This document shows, one piece after another, positions 17,868 through 25,615 of a stretch of DNA of 34,825 nucleotides (position 1 is the stretch's first letter; the number at the start of each line of letters is the position of its first letter). Origin of the DNA: Spirochaetaceae bacterium 4572_59 (GTDB lineage Bacteria > Spirochaetota > Spirochaetia > DSM-2461). The notes under the pieces were generated by a model. That model was not told where the DNA came from and ran no database searches. It worked only from the letters and a program-made list of their open reading frames with translations. The stretch is from the NCBI GenBank assembly GCA_002084805.1, contig NBMC01000041.1:1-34825 (forward strand). Direction: 5' to 3'. The position numbers were made by a program, and so were the translations under genes.

Positions 17868-19280
17868 TCAGGTCATTATATATTTATGCAGGACCTTCTT
17901 TAGGTCAATAGGACTGACAGGTTTTCCCAGAAAATCGTCGATACCCGAGTCTAGAATTTTTTCCCTGTCTTCGGCCATAGCCAGTGCGGTAAGGGCAATA
18001 ATAGGAACCGGGTCCGGTATTTTTCCTTCCAGCCGGCGGATAGCCCTTGCCGTATCATATCCATCCATTATTGGCATTTGAATATCCATGAGAATGATAT
18101 CCGGTCTTTCCCGGACAAATAAATCCAGGCCTTCTTTTCCATTTTCTGCTGTTACTACCTTATACCCTGCTTTTTCCATTGTTCTCACAGCCAGTAGCTG
18201 GTTTATTCTGTTATCTTCCATGAGAAGAACAAGGGGTCCATAGTCGCGGCTTTGTTCTGGGAGTTTCTGTTCATGATGATCAGGATTAATGACCTTAATC
18301 AGCTCCTTCTGAACGGGTTCTGGTGATTTAAGAGGAAGAAAAAAACGGAATGTACTTCCCTTTTCTGCCTGACTTTTGACATCAATCATTCCACCCATAT
18401 TACTTGTCAGGTGAGCACATATGGCCAGTCCCAGTCCTGTCCCCCCATACTTTCTGGTGGTTGATGCATCCACCTGGGTGAAGGATCGGAAGAGAAGATG
18501 CTGTTTGTTTACGGGGATCCCGATTCCTGAATCGGCTACATGGAAATAGATGCGGGGAGGGGTGGATTTACTATCCACATAGTTTGAAATCTCTATAAAT
18601 CCTTTCTTGGTGAATTTGAGAGCATTACTCAGTAAATTCAGGATGATTTGACGGATCCTTACGGGATCTCCCAGCATTTCATCGGGAATGTCCTCTGAGG
18701 GATTGTAACGGAATTCCAATCCCATAGTCTTTGCCTGAGGAGAGAAAATTCTGATAATTTCATCCATAAAATCAGATAAATTAAAAGGGATTACTTCTAT
18801 GTTCATCCTGCCGGATTTCATTTTGGAGTAGTCCAGTATGTCATTGATTACCCGCATCAGAGAATCTGCGGACAAACGGATTACATTGAGATACTCCTTC
18901 AGAACAGGGCTCATCTCTTCTTCTAACGCTAGGTCTGTCATGCCGATAATACCGTTCATAGGTGTCCTGATTTCGTGAGTCATGGCAGCCAGAAATGTCC
19001 CCGTTGTGGACGTTCTCTTCTTTCCATTTTTATCTGTTTTGGTCAGGCACCACATGATCGGACCGCTTTCTTCAACGTGAGAGACCTCTTCCAGTTTTAT
19101 TTCTCCCTGAAGGGGAGTCAGTAGCGCATGGATATGGCGGCCCTCCAGATCCTTCGATTCCATTCTCAGCAGATCCCGAGTCTCTTTATTGGCTGACTGA
19201 ATCAGTCCGGCTCTATCTGTAATTATCAAAGCTTCCTTCATGATTTCAAAGAGCTTTGCTATTTGTTTGAAACTAGTCAA
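17868..19280 (-). CDS. Soluble hybrid histidine kinase (PAS-HisKA-HATPase-REC)
   Basis: 470 residues. A PAS-like domain (about 10-85), then HisKA with phospho-acceptor His in MTHEIRTPMNG (about 102), HATPase with NLLSNALKFT, DSGIGIP and GGTGLGLAI, and a C-terminal receiver with LMEDN and Asp in ILMDIQMPIMDG. No membrane segment. The start is a TTG at 19280, six nt after GGAGG (about 19287-19291), and lies inside the end of the MFS-HEAT gene (8-nt overlap TTGACTAG), so the two proteins are coupled. A downstream ATG at 19241 would cut the PAS domain. Its natural input may be the membrane partner encoded just upstream. Confidence 0.9.
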   Translation of the reverse strand: MTSFKQIAKLFEIMKEALIITDRAGLIQSANKETRDLLRMESKDLEGRHIHALLTPLQGEIKLEEVSHVEESGPIMWCLTKTDKNGKKRTSTTGTFLAAMTHEIRTPMNGIIGMTDLALEEEMSPVLKEYLNVIRLSADSLMRVINDILDYSKMKSGRMNIEVIPFNLSDFMDEIIRIFSPQAKTMGLEFRYNPSEDIPDEMLGDPVRIRQIILNLLSNALKFTKKGFIEISNYVDSKSTPPRIYFHVADSGIGIPVNKQHLLFRSFTQVDASTTRKYGGTGLGLAICAHLTSNMGGMIDVKSQAEKGSTFRFFLPLKSPEPVQKELIKVINPDHHEQKLPEQSRDYGPLVLLMEDNRINQLLAVRTMEKAGYKVVTAENGKEGLDLFVRERPDIILMDIQMPIMDGYDTARAIRRLEGKIPDPVPIIALTALAMAEDREKILDSGIDDFLGKPVSPIDLKKVLHKYIMT

Positions 19281-21465
19281 AGACTTCCTCCGTGTTAAGT
19301 ATGTGATAAGAAAAGAACACAACTGCGAGAGTATTGGTCGGATCCGCAGACTCTCTATTAAAATCCTGAATGGATTTCATTATGGGAATAGAGGGCCCAG
19401 CAGATTTATTTTCCTTCAGTACAGATTGGCACCACTCCCATATAAGGGTATATTTATCCTCAATAAAGCACTTATACAGCCACTCCTGATTGGAGAAGAA
19501 CAGTTCCATCTCTCTGGTTTCATCCAGAAGAATGGACATTCCTTCTCCCTGGATGTCGTTGTTTTTTTGAAAAATCCATCCAAGAGGCGGGTTCATATTT
19601 TTCTGCCTGGCGATAAGGGTTATAAAATTCTGCGTATAGATTTCACCATTTTTAATGGTCTCGTCAGAAAAAAGACATTCCAGCCACTTCCCTCCCGGAT
19701 CAAAATGGTGAAAGGAAACCAGGTAGTTCAGATCTTCTCTCAGAGAACCTCTCTCTTCCTTAAGAAAGCGTTGATAAGCCACTTGATATTGATCCTTATT
19801 GCCGATTCTTGCAAGAGATTTTGCTGCATTCGATGCTGTCCGGCTGTCCGGATCCTGCATTAAAGCAATAAGAAGTTCTTCTACATTTTTTGTCGGGTAG
19901 GAACCCAGAGCAAATATTGCTTCCTGTCTGTTAAAGCTGTGGACTTCGGAGGCTTCTCTTATCAATTCAGGGATTAGCTGAGGCCTTTTTTTCTCAAATA
20001 GAGTTTTGATAATTTCACCCCGTTCCGGAGAGAGGGGCTGCAGGAAAATTTGTCGTATTTCATCGTTTGCCAGGGATGATCCTGTATAACCCAGGGAGAG
20101 GATTAGAGATTTCCGTTTTACCGTGCTGTTATATGTGTTGAGTCTGTTGATATCCATGAATGTTTTTAGATGATCAATGGAAAAAATCATGGTCCATGTC
20201 TTTTTGAGAGATGCACTCCCCTTCTCTTCAAAATGGATAGCCGTAATCATTATAATGACACAGAGAAAGACCGCAATGGAAAATGTCAGACCATAAATAT
20301 TCAGATAAGGGAGAGGGTTCTCCCCTGAAAAATCTGCCAGATATCCACCGAGAAAGCCCAAAAAGAATGCCAGAATTGAAGTAACAAATACATCCATGGA
20401 AGTAAAACTGATGGAATCTTCTTCAGGAATAGCCTGAATGAATAGTCTGGAAGAGAGAAGGACCAGAATATTCTGAAGCATCACTGTAAAGAAACCAAGG
20501 ATGTAGAAAAATTCCATATTTCTGGAAGGATCTGCAAACATCCAGACAATAAATACTCCTCCGGTCATCACTACCACAGGAAGGATGAAGGGCCGGCTTC
20601 CCAGACGGTCAGCAAAAGGCCGTATAATCAGTGCTCCTGTAATGGCCGCCAGAGTTATTACGATGGAATAAAGAAAAATCATGGGAGCAGAGAATCCCGC
20701 ATATTTCCTCAGGAAAGGGATCGTCATGCCCGACAATATCTGGATTCCCGCACTGCCCCATCTTACAATCAGCATCCGTCGCTCACGGCTCAGGTTCATA
20801 TTCTCAATAAACAATTTCCCCACATGGCGGCCGGGAGTGTGTTCTATCTTCTCTCTGCTGGGAATCTTCTTAAAGACAATCACAGCAATAGTATTGGATA
20901 TGATGCCGAGCAGCTGCAGGAATAGAAGTTCTGTCAGCTCGGACGCAAAGGATGTAATGGTTACTATATAGCTGAATATTCTGGAAAAAATCCCCGCCGT
21001 ATTATTTCTGGTGGAAGCTGTCATTACAACTTCTCCTCTGGTACGGCTTGTGGAGATCATCTTCTGTATATTCTGATTTACCGCCACTCCAATGGTTCTG
21101 GTAATACAGAACAATGTATAAATTGTTAAAATAAGGAACACGGCGGCCTGTCCCTGCAGCAGAGGCAGAGCCAGGTATCCAAGACATACCAGCCCTCTGA
21201 TAAACCAAGCCGTTAATCCTACAGATTTTATGGATTTCCCGTTAAAAAGCCTGGTATAGAAAAGAAGTGATATACCTGTGATATAGATAACAGACGATAT
21301 ATATCCGAGTTGTGTATTGCTGGCTCCGTAGAGGATTGCCAGCAGGTAGACCGTAGTATTCCCGAGGAAACTGAAACCAACGCCGTTCCATCCTGCATAT
21401 TTATAAAAATACTTTCTTCCGGACTCTCTTTCTGTCTGAGAAAGGTACTTAGTCTTTTTGATCAT
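19273..21465 (-). CDS. MFS-fold membrane protein with C-terminal HEAT-like repeat domain
   Basis: About 730 residues. The first 430 hold about 12 hydrophobic helices in MFS style (for example IRPFADRLGSRPFILPVVVMTGG, a loop 8-9 type motif). The remaining 300 are soluble: helical repeats resembling HEAT/PBS repeats (PELIREASEVHSFNRQEAIFALG and DPDSRTASNAAKSLARIG) followed by an unrecognised region. ATG 21465 begins MIKKTKYLSQTERESGRK; a longer frame to 21516 adds a poorly supported leader. It is translationally coupled to the hybrid kinase. A transporter-like sensor that uses the HEAT platform to hold the kinase is the inferred role; ordinary export is the alternative. Confidence 0.8.
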   Translation of the reverse strand: MIKKTKYLSQTERESGRKYFYKYAGWNGVGFSFLGNTTVYLLAILYGASNTQLGYISSVIYITGISLLFYTRLFNGKSIKSVGLTAWFIRGLVCLGYLALPLLQGQAAVFLILTIYTLFCITRTIGVAVNQNIQKMISTSRTRGEVVMTASTRNNTAGIFSRIFSYIVTITSFASELTELLFLQLLGIISNTIAVIVFKKIPSREKIEHTPGRHVGKLFIENMNLSRERRMLIVRWGSAGIQILSGMTIPFLRKYAGFSAPMIFLYSIVITLAAITGALIIRPFADRLGSRPFILPVVVMTGGVFIVWMFADPSRNMEFFYILGFFTVMLQNILVLLSSRLFIQAIPEEDSISFTSMDVFVTSILAFFLGFLGGYLADFSGENPLPYLNIYGLTFSIAVFLCVIIMITAIHFEEKGSASLKKTWTMIFSIDHLKTFMDINRLNTYNSTVKRKSLILSLGYTGSSLANDEIRQIFLQPLSPERGEIIKTLFEKKRPQLIPELIREASEVHSFNRQEAIFALGSYPTKNVEELLIALMQDPDSRTASNAAKSLARIGNKDQYQVAYQRFLKEERGSLREDLNYLVSFHHFDPGGKWLECLFSDETIKNGEIYTQNFITLIARQKNMNPPLGWIFQKNNDIQGEGMSILLDETREMELFFSNQEWLYKCFIEDKYTLIWEWCQSVLKENKSAGPSIPIMKSIQDFNRESADPTNTLAVVFFSYHILNTEEVFD

Positions 21466-21586
21466 GATCTTATCTCTATTCGTAAATAAGGTTTTAAAAA
21501 AGAATAGGCCTTTCATTGATCAGGGTAAAGCTAAAAATAAAAAAAATGTAACCTGAGAGGATTCCGTTCGTTTCCCTTATATAACG

Positions 21587-21675
21587 GTTCAACCAAGGGT
21601 TGAATCAGATTTTTTTCATTTTGAATTTTCTCCAATCTTTGCCCCCGGTTTTCCTCCTTTTCCGGGGGCCTTTTT
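21587..21675 (+). ncRNA. Candidate small RNA 1 with anti-Shine-Dalgarno terminator loop
   Basis: The 360-bp gap 21517-21877 lies between two minus-strand genes, and no plus-strand gene lies within 6 kb upstream, yet it contains two plus-strand intrinsic terminators. Unit 1 has a hairpin TTCAACC-AAG-GGTTGAA (21588-21604), a T-rich linker and the terminator at 21641-21675. The loop TTTTCCTCCTTTT is fully complementary to an AAAAGGAGG ribosome binding site. The 5' end is unknown; TATATAA at about 21579 could be a -10, but no convincing -35 is seen. No open frame with an SD is present. Confidence 0.4.
21641..21675 (+). terminator. Plus-strand terminator 1 with CCTCC loop
   Basis: Stem GCCCCCGG (21641-21648) / CCGGGGGC (21662-21669), 13-nt loop, then C and five T. 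On the minus strand no T run follows, so it acts on plus only. Confidence 0.8.
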
Positions 21676-21761
21676 GTGCAAATGGATTTTAGGAATCTGG
21701 AATATAAATTAATAAAAACGAAAAAAATTGTAACCCCCTAAGAGAGTGAAGGTTTCTGGAG

Positions 21762-21849
21762 TATAGATAGTGAAAATTTTCTTTTTAGATTTGTAGTTTC
21801 ATTTTTTTCGCTCCCGGGTTTCCTCCTTTTCCCGGGGGCTTTCTTTTGT
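21762..21849 (+). ncRNA. Candidate small RNA 2, tandem relative of RNA 1
   Basis: The second unit begins with a shared block (poly-A, TGTAACC, then GAGAG; 21547-21559 in unit 1 and 21729-21746 in unit 2), so the pair arose by tandem duplication about 170-180 bp apart. It ends at the terminator 21810-21846. The body between has diverged, but the terminator loop TTTCCTCCTTTT is kept. TATAGAT at 21762 may be a -10. The extent is approximate. Confidence 0.4.
21810..21846 (+). terminator. Plus-strand terminator 2 with the same CCTCC loop
   Basis: Stem GCTCCCGGG (21810-21818) / CCCGGGGGC (21831-21839), nine pairs including one T-G, 12-nt loop, then TTTCTTTT. The stem differs from terminator 1 at several positions but pairs; the loop is unchanged. 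Confidence 0.8.
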
Positions 21850-21877
21850 CCGGATAGTTCTTGGTCTGTAAGCTGTT

Positions 21878-23878
21878 TTAATCTGCCGCGGCAAAGAAAT
21901 TCTGAAATTCATCATCCGCCTTTCGGATATATGCCAGCAAATCTTTATCACTGCAATTGGCTATCTCTTTAAAGGTACAGCATCTGTCAGAATCAATATC
22001 TTCAGAATGACGGACGTAGGTTGTCTGGTAGAGGGCTAGTTTTTTATTCTTATGAATTCCTATCTCCAGAAGTTTCCTGGCTCCCCGCCGGATAAGTTTC
22101 AATTTTTTTATCAGATCCTCCCGGGAATCTACACTCCAGACTCCCAGAAATATGGGTTGATTATCATTATTCATATCTCCGATAAATTCACCTCTTAAAA
22201 GCTGGTTCCTCTCTTTTTTCAGATAGGGGACAAAATCAAGATGCTCTGCCAGTTTTCTGTCTGTTGCCAGAAAATTTCCTGTTTCGGGATCAAAAGTAAA
22301 GATTATAACGTTTTCAAAGGCTTGTCCGTAACTTTTGAACATGGCACCTCTGAATTTGCTAATATCTATAGCCTCGAACAGCCGCTCCTGTCTTTTGCGG
22401 ATTGCTCTGGAAATTTCCATCAGCCATTCCCCCAAGGTTTCATACTCACTGCGATAGGTATTGACTTCTTCCTGAAGAGTTTTTTCTGTAATAATACCCT
22501 GTAGATAGGAGAGGACAGAACGGAAAATCATCCGAATATTATGAAACTTGCTGAACTTCAGGATAAGATCGAATAAAAAAATTTCCATTTTTCGCAGCTG
22601 CCAGATTGAGGCAATGTATTCGCTTCTGTTGGGATTCTTCTGTCTGGCCGGTTCTTCCCATAGCTGTTTAAACTCATTCAAACGTCTGTCCATCTGGATA
22701 TACCATTTGTCCAGGGTCCCCGTCAGCTGTCCCATGCGGATATACCAGGTTGTCCCTTCGTTTAAAATACTGTCTACCGTAATATTGGCTGCTCCAAATG
22801 TCGAGTAGATCTGCAGGGTTCCAAGACCTTCCCCTGTCTTATCCTTTTTTGTGGTGACCCCCACAAAGGCAGGATATCCCTCTTTGTCGGGGATCAGTTT
22901 CTCCGGCGGGATTCCCGCTCCGTTATCCTTCAGTTTTAAAAGAACAATATCCTCTTTCCGGCTGATGGATATTTCAATAATCCCTCTTCGGCTTGTATCG
23001 TTTATGGAATCCAGGGCGTTGGATACCAGATTAATCAGAGCCCGTCCAATATCCACATAATATCCAGGTACCATGGGGACTCTGCTGCTTAGTTTCAGAT
23101 GCAGTTCACAGGGGATGGTTGATGCTTCTATATAGGGAACCATACGGTCCAGAATTACTTCCTGCAGATTGACTTTGTGTACAATCTGCATGGTATCTCT
23201 GAAGGAGTTCAGCATATTGATCAGAGTTGTTGTTTCTCTGTTTATATCTTCAATGATACGTTCGCCGTTATCCACGGAGAGCATATCCACCATACTGGAT
23301 AGAAGCCGGAGGGTTTTTCGTGCATCATGACGGGCTTTTCCGATTTCCTCATCGCTTTGTTTGTAATCTCTTTTATTGAGCCTGGAATGGAGGCTTATCT
23401 CCTCTTTGCCCGCATAAAGGTGGTTGTAGATCAGGTTGCGGTAGACGATGGGATCTCCCGACTGGAAACCTTTTTTGTGGAAAAAATCTACAGTATCAAT
23501 CTGCTTTTCCCATATATAAAGGTAAATCCGGGACTTTTCAGGGATTCTGCGGGCAAGGTTTTCAATAAAGCTGGTGCCGATGCCCCGTCCTCTTCCAAAG
23601 GGACTGGTTACTACCTTATATATAAGGTAATTCCTCTTCTCCCTGTCTGAGTAAACAAGCATATATCCGAGAATCTCTCCTTCATCAATCCATATGGAGC
23701 TATACTCCCTGTCCTTGCTTATTTCAGGATCCTTAACATAGGGGGATGGAATGATAAAGGTATCAATATTCAGCAGGGGATTCCGCATAAGACGGTCTTC
23801 CATCTCCTGGCTAAGAGGGCGGATATGACTATGCCTTTCCATTTCAGGGGCGTCTTTCTGCGTTCCTTTAATGGTCAT
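21878..23878 (-). CDS. GNAT acetyltransferase-histidine kinase fusion protein
   Basis: 666 residues, no membrane segment. Residues 1-160 form a GNAT domain with the acetyl-CoA loop GRGRGIG (about 95-101) and IYLYIWEKQIDTVDFFHKKGF. Residues about 175-215 look like a dimerisation helix with a possible phospho-acceptor His184 in KARHDARK. A HATPase_c domain follows: NLVSNALDS (N box), KLKDNGAGIP (G1) and TGEGLGTLQI (G2-like). The last 270 residues form an unrecognised helical and alpha/beta region. ATG 23878 overlaps the sulfatase-like stop (ATGA), so the gene is coupled to it. The GNAT part may sense acetyl-CoA or acetylate a partner; both are inference. Confidence 0.8.
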   Translation of the reverse strand: MTIKGTQKDAPEMERHSHIRPLSQEMEDRLMRNPLLNIDTFIIPSPYVKDPEISKDREYSSIWIDEGEILGYMLVYSDREKRNYLIYKVVTSPFGRGRGIGTSFIENLARRIPEKSRIYLYIWEKQIDTVDFFHKKGFQSGDPIVYRNLIYNHLYAGKEEISLHSRLNKRDYKQSDEEIGKARHDARKTLRLLSSMVDMLSVDNGERIIEDINRETTTLINMLNSFRDTMQIVHKVNLQEVILDRMVPYIEASTIPCELHLKLSSRVPMVPGYYVDIGRALINLVSNALDSINDTSRRGIIEISISRKEDIVLLKLKDNGAGIPPEKLIPDKEGYPAFVGVTTKKDKTGEGLGTLQIYSTFGAANITVDSILNEGTTWYIRMGQLTGTLDKWYIQMDRRLNEFKQLWEEPARQKNPNRSEYIASIWQLRKMEIFLFDLILKFSKFHNIRMIFRSVLSYLQGIITEKTLQEEVNTYRSEYETLGEWLMEISRAIRKRQERLFEAIDISKFRGAMFKSYGQAFENVIIFTFDPETGNFLATDRKLAEHLDFVPYLKKERNQLLRGEFIGDMNNDNQPIFLGVWSVDSREDLIKKLKLIRRGARKLLEIGIHKNKKLALYQTTYVRHSEDIDSDRCCTFKEIANCSDKDLLAYIRKADDEFQNFFAAAD

Positions 23879-25611
23879 GATTCTCTCCTTACGGTTTCAC
23901 TATCTTTTTTCTTCTGCTGTTTTTGCCGCATTTTTTTCTCTTTTTCCAGGAGATCTTTGATATGTTTGTCGGAAAATCCTCCGGATTCCTGCCATCCTGG
24001 AAGATCCAGCTCTTCTAGATGAACCAGAGCTTCTTTTTCTATGTACTGGAGGATCTCTTCAGAGAGGGTATTCATCCTGTTTTTTTCATCCTTATTCATA
24101 ATTTTCTTATGGAATTTCGGATAAAGATCTTTCCTTTTACTCAGAGCCGGTGCTTCATTAAGTTTGATGAAGCCGTCCTCCTGAAGGCAGCCTTCCGGTC
24201 CCCGGGAAGATTCATATTTTATCAGTTCTTTTCGTAGTTCATCCCGGACCGACAGTATCTTCTCTTCAGTTATATTATGAAGAAGATTGCTGCTTTCATC
24301 AGGATCAGCCTTCAGATCGAAGAGTTCCTCATAAGCCCCATTATAATAATAATTATATTTATAGTCCTTTGTACGCAGGGATATCCAGCGTCGGAGACCG
24401 GCGGAATACTCCACATACTGTGCCGTCCGGTCTTTTCTTTTTTTCTCTTCTGCAGTCAGAAGGCTTTCGCCGGGAAATGCCGTATTTTTATAATCGATAT
24501 GAATCCCTGCTGCATCTAGTATGGTGGGGAAAATGTCATTCAGATCGGCAAAATCATCTACCTGTTCTCCCGGGGGGATTGTTCCGGGCCGGGAGAGGAT
24601 CAGGGGTATTCTGGTGCAGCTGTCATAGGGTAATCCTTTTTCAAGAGCCCCATGGTCTCCCAGCATCTCTCCGTGATCACTTGTGAATATAATTAGAGTT
24701 TTTTCTGTCTGCTCAGTGGATTCCAAGGCATCCAGAATCCTTCCCACGTTATAATCCACCTGGCTGATGGCTCCATAATAAAGCTGTCTGTAACGGTTCT
24801 GCAGACGATCGGACAGCCCCTCAGTCAGTCTGACATTTTCCATGGCTTGTCTTGAAAGAGGGGTTTTGGAACGAAGCTGACGGGGTAGTTCTATTTCATC
24901 GTATAAATCAGCAAAACGGGGTGCCGGACACTGGGGCGGATGGGGAGAGAGCCAGCTGACTTTCATCAACCAGGGATGACGACCACTGTTTGTCTGTAAA
25001 AAGTCTATGGCCCGGTCCGCTACCCAGCTATCTCCCATATGTTCTTCGGGCAGGATAGACTGTTGAGGAATATGATACAGAAGGTTTTCACAGCCATGGG
25101 GATTGAGGATATTTCCCCATCCTGATGCCTTGAGGTATAGGCCGTAGTCATCCTGTTCCCTATAATCCGGATACCTTTCCATCAGATGGATCCGGTCATA
25201 GCCATGGTGTCTTCTCGCAGGTTGGAACTGGTTTTTTCCTATGGAAACAGTTTCATAGCCATGATCGGACAGGACTTTGGGGAATGTATTGATCCATCCC
25301 GGCATGCTGTAGCCTTCGTTATTTTCAGTATAGCCGTGAGTTTTTCCGGTTAGTCCGGTAAGAATATTGTGCCTGGCGGGCATCCCGTCAGGTACGGGGG
25401 TATAGGCCTGGGTGTAAATCCGGCCAGACTCTACAAGCTGATCCAGGTTGGGAGTATACATATGAGAGTAGCCGGCAGCCCCTATGGTATCAAAACGCAT
25501 TTGATCACACATTAAAAGGAGGATGTTCGGCCTGTTTTCACTCCTGGTGATATCAGAGGGCTTCTGATCATAGGGGACTGTCCCGTTGTTGTTATCCTGC
25601 TGGTTTGGCAT
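23875..25611 (-). CDS. Sulfatase-fold protein lacking the formylglycine residue
   Basis: 578 residues, alkaline phosphatase/sulfatase superfamily (PF00884). Framework motifs: NILLLMCDQMRFDTIG (metal-binding Asp37 nearby), SIGKNQF, SWLSPHPP, IIFTSDHGEMLGDHG and KGLPYDSCTRIPLIL. The C/S-x-P-x-R site that is converted to formylglycine reads G-M-P-A-R: Gly76 (codon GGG at 25384-25386) stands where Cys or Ser is required. A sulfate-ester hydrolase mechanism is therefore not possible as written. No signal peptide, so it is cytoplasmic. The C-terminal 80 residues are long and highly charged. SD GGAGGATG precedes ATG 25611, four nt after the DUF5107-TPR stop. It could be a binding protein, or a phospho-/sulfo-esterase with another nucleophile. 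Confidence 0.85.
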   Translation of the reverse strand: MPNQQDNNNGTVPYDQKPSDITRSENRPNILLLMCDQMRFDTIGAAGYSHMYTPNLDQLVESGRIYTQAYTPVPDGMPARHNILTGLTGKTHGYTENNEGYSMPGWINTFPKVLSDHGYETVSIGKNQFQPARRHHGYDRIHLMERYPDYREQDDYGLYLKASGWGNILNPHGCENLLYHIPQQSILPEEHMGDSWVADRAIDFLQTNSGRHPWLMKVSWLSPHPPQCPAPRFADLYDEIELPRQLRSKTPLSRQAMENVRLTEGLSDRLQNRYRQLYYGAISQVDYNVGRILDALESTEQTEKTLIIFTSDHGEMLGDHGALEKGLPYDSCTRIPLILSRPGTIPPGEQVDDFADLNDIFPTILDAAGIHIDYKNTAFPGESLLTAEEKKRKDRTAQYVEYSAGLRRWISLRTKDYKYNYYYNGAYEELFDLKADPDESSNLLHNITEEKILSVRDELRKELIKYESSRGPEGCLQEDGFIKLNEAPALSKRKDLYPKFHKKIMNKDEKNRMNTLSEEILQYIEKEALVHLEELDLPGWQESGGFSDKHIKDLLEKEKKMRQKQQKKKDSETVRRES

Positions 25612-25615
25612 AGAT

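Noticed and set aside
21641..21839. Terminators for the minus-strand GNAT-kinase operon
   Set aside because: On minus neither stem is followed by a T run (A-rich sequence follows), so they do not terminate in that direction.
21517..21877. Protein-coding gene in the gap between the MFS-HEAT and GNAT-kinase genes
   Set aside because: No frame of useful length with an SD on either strand; the terminators and paired blocks explain the region as non-coding.
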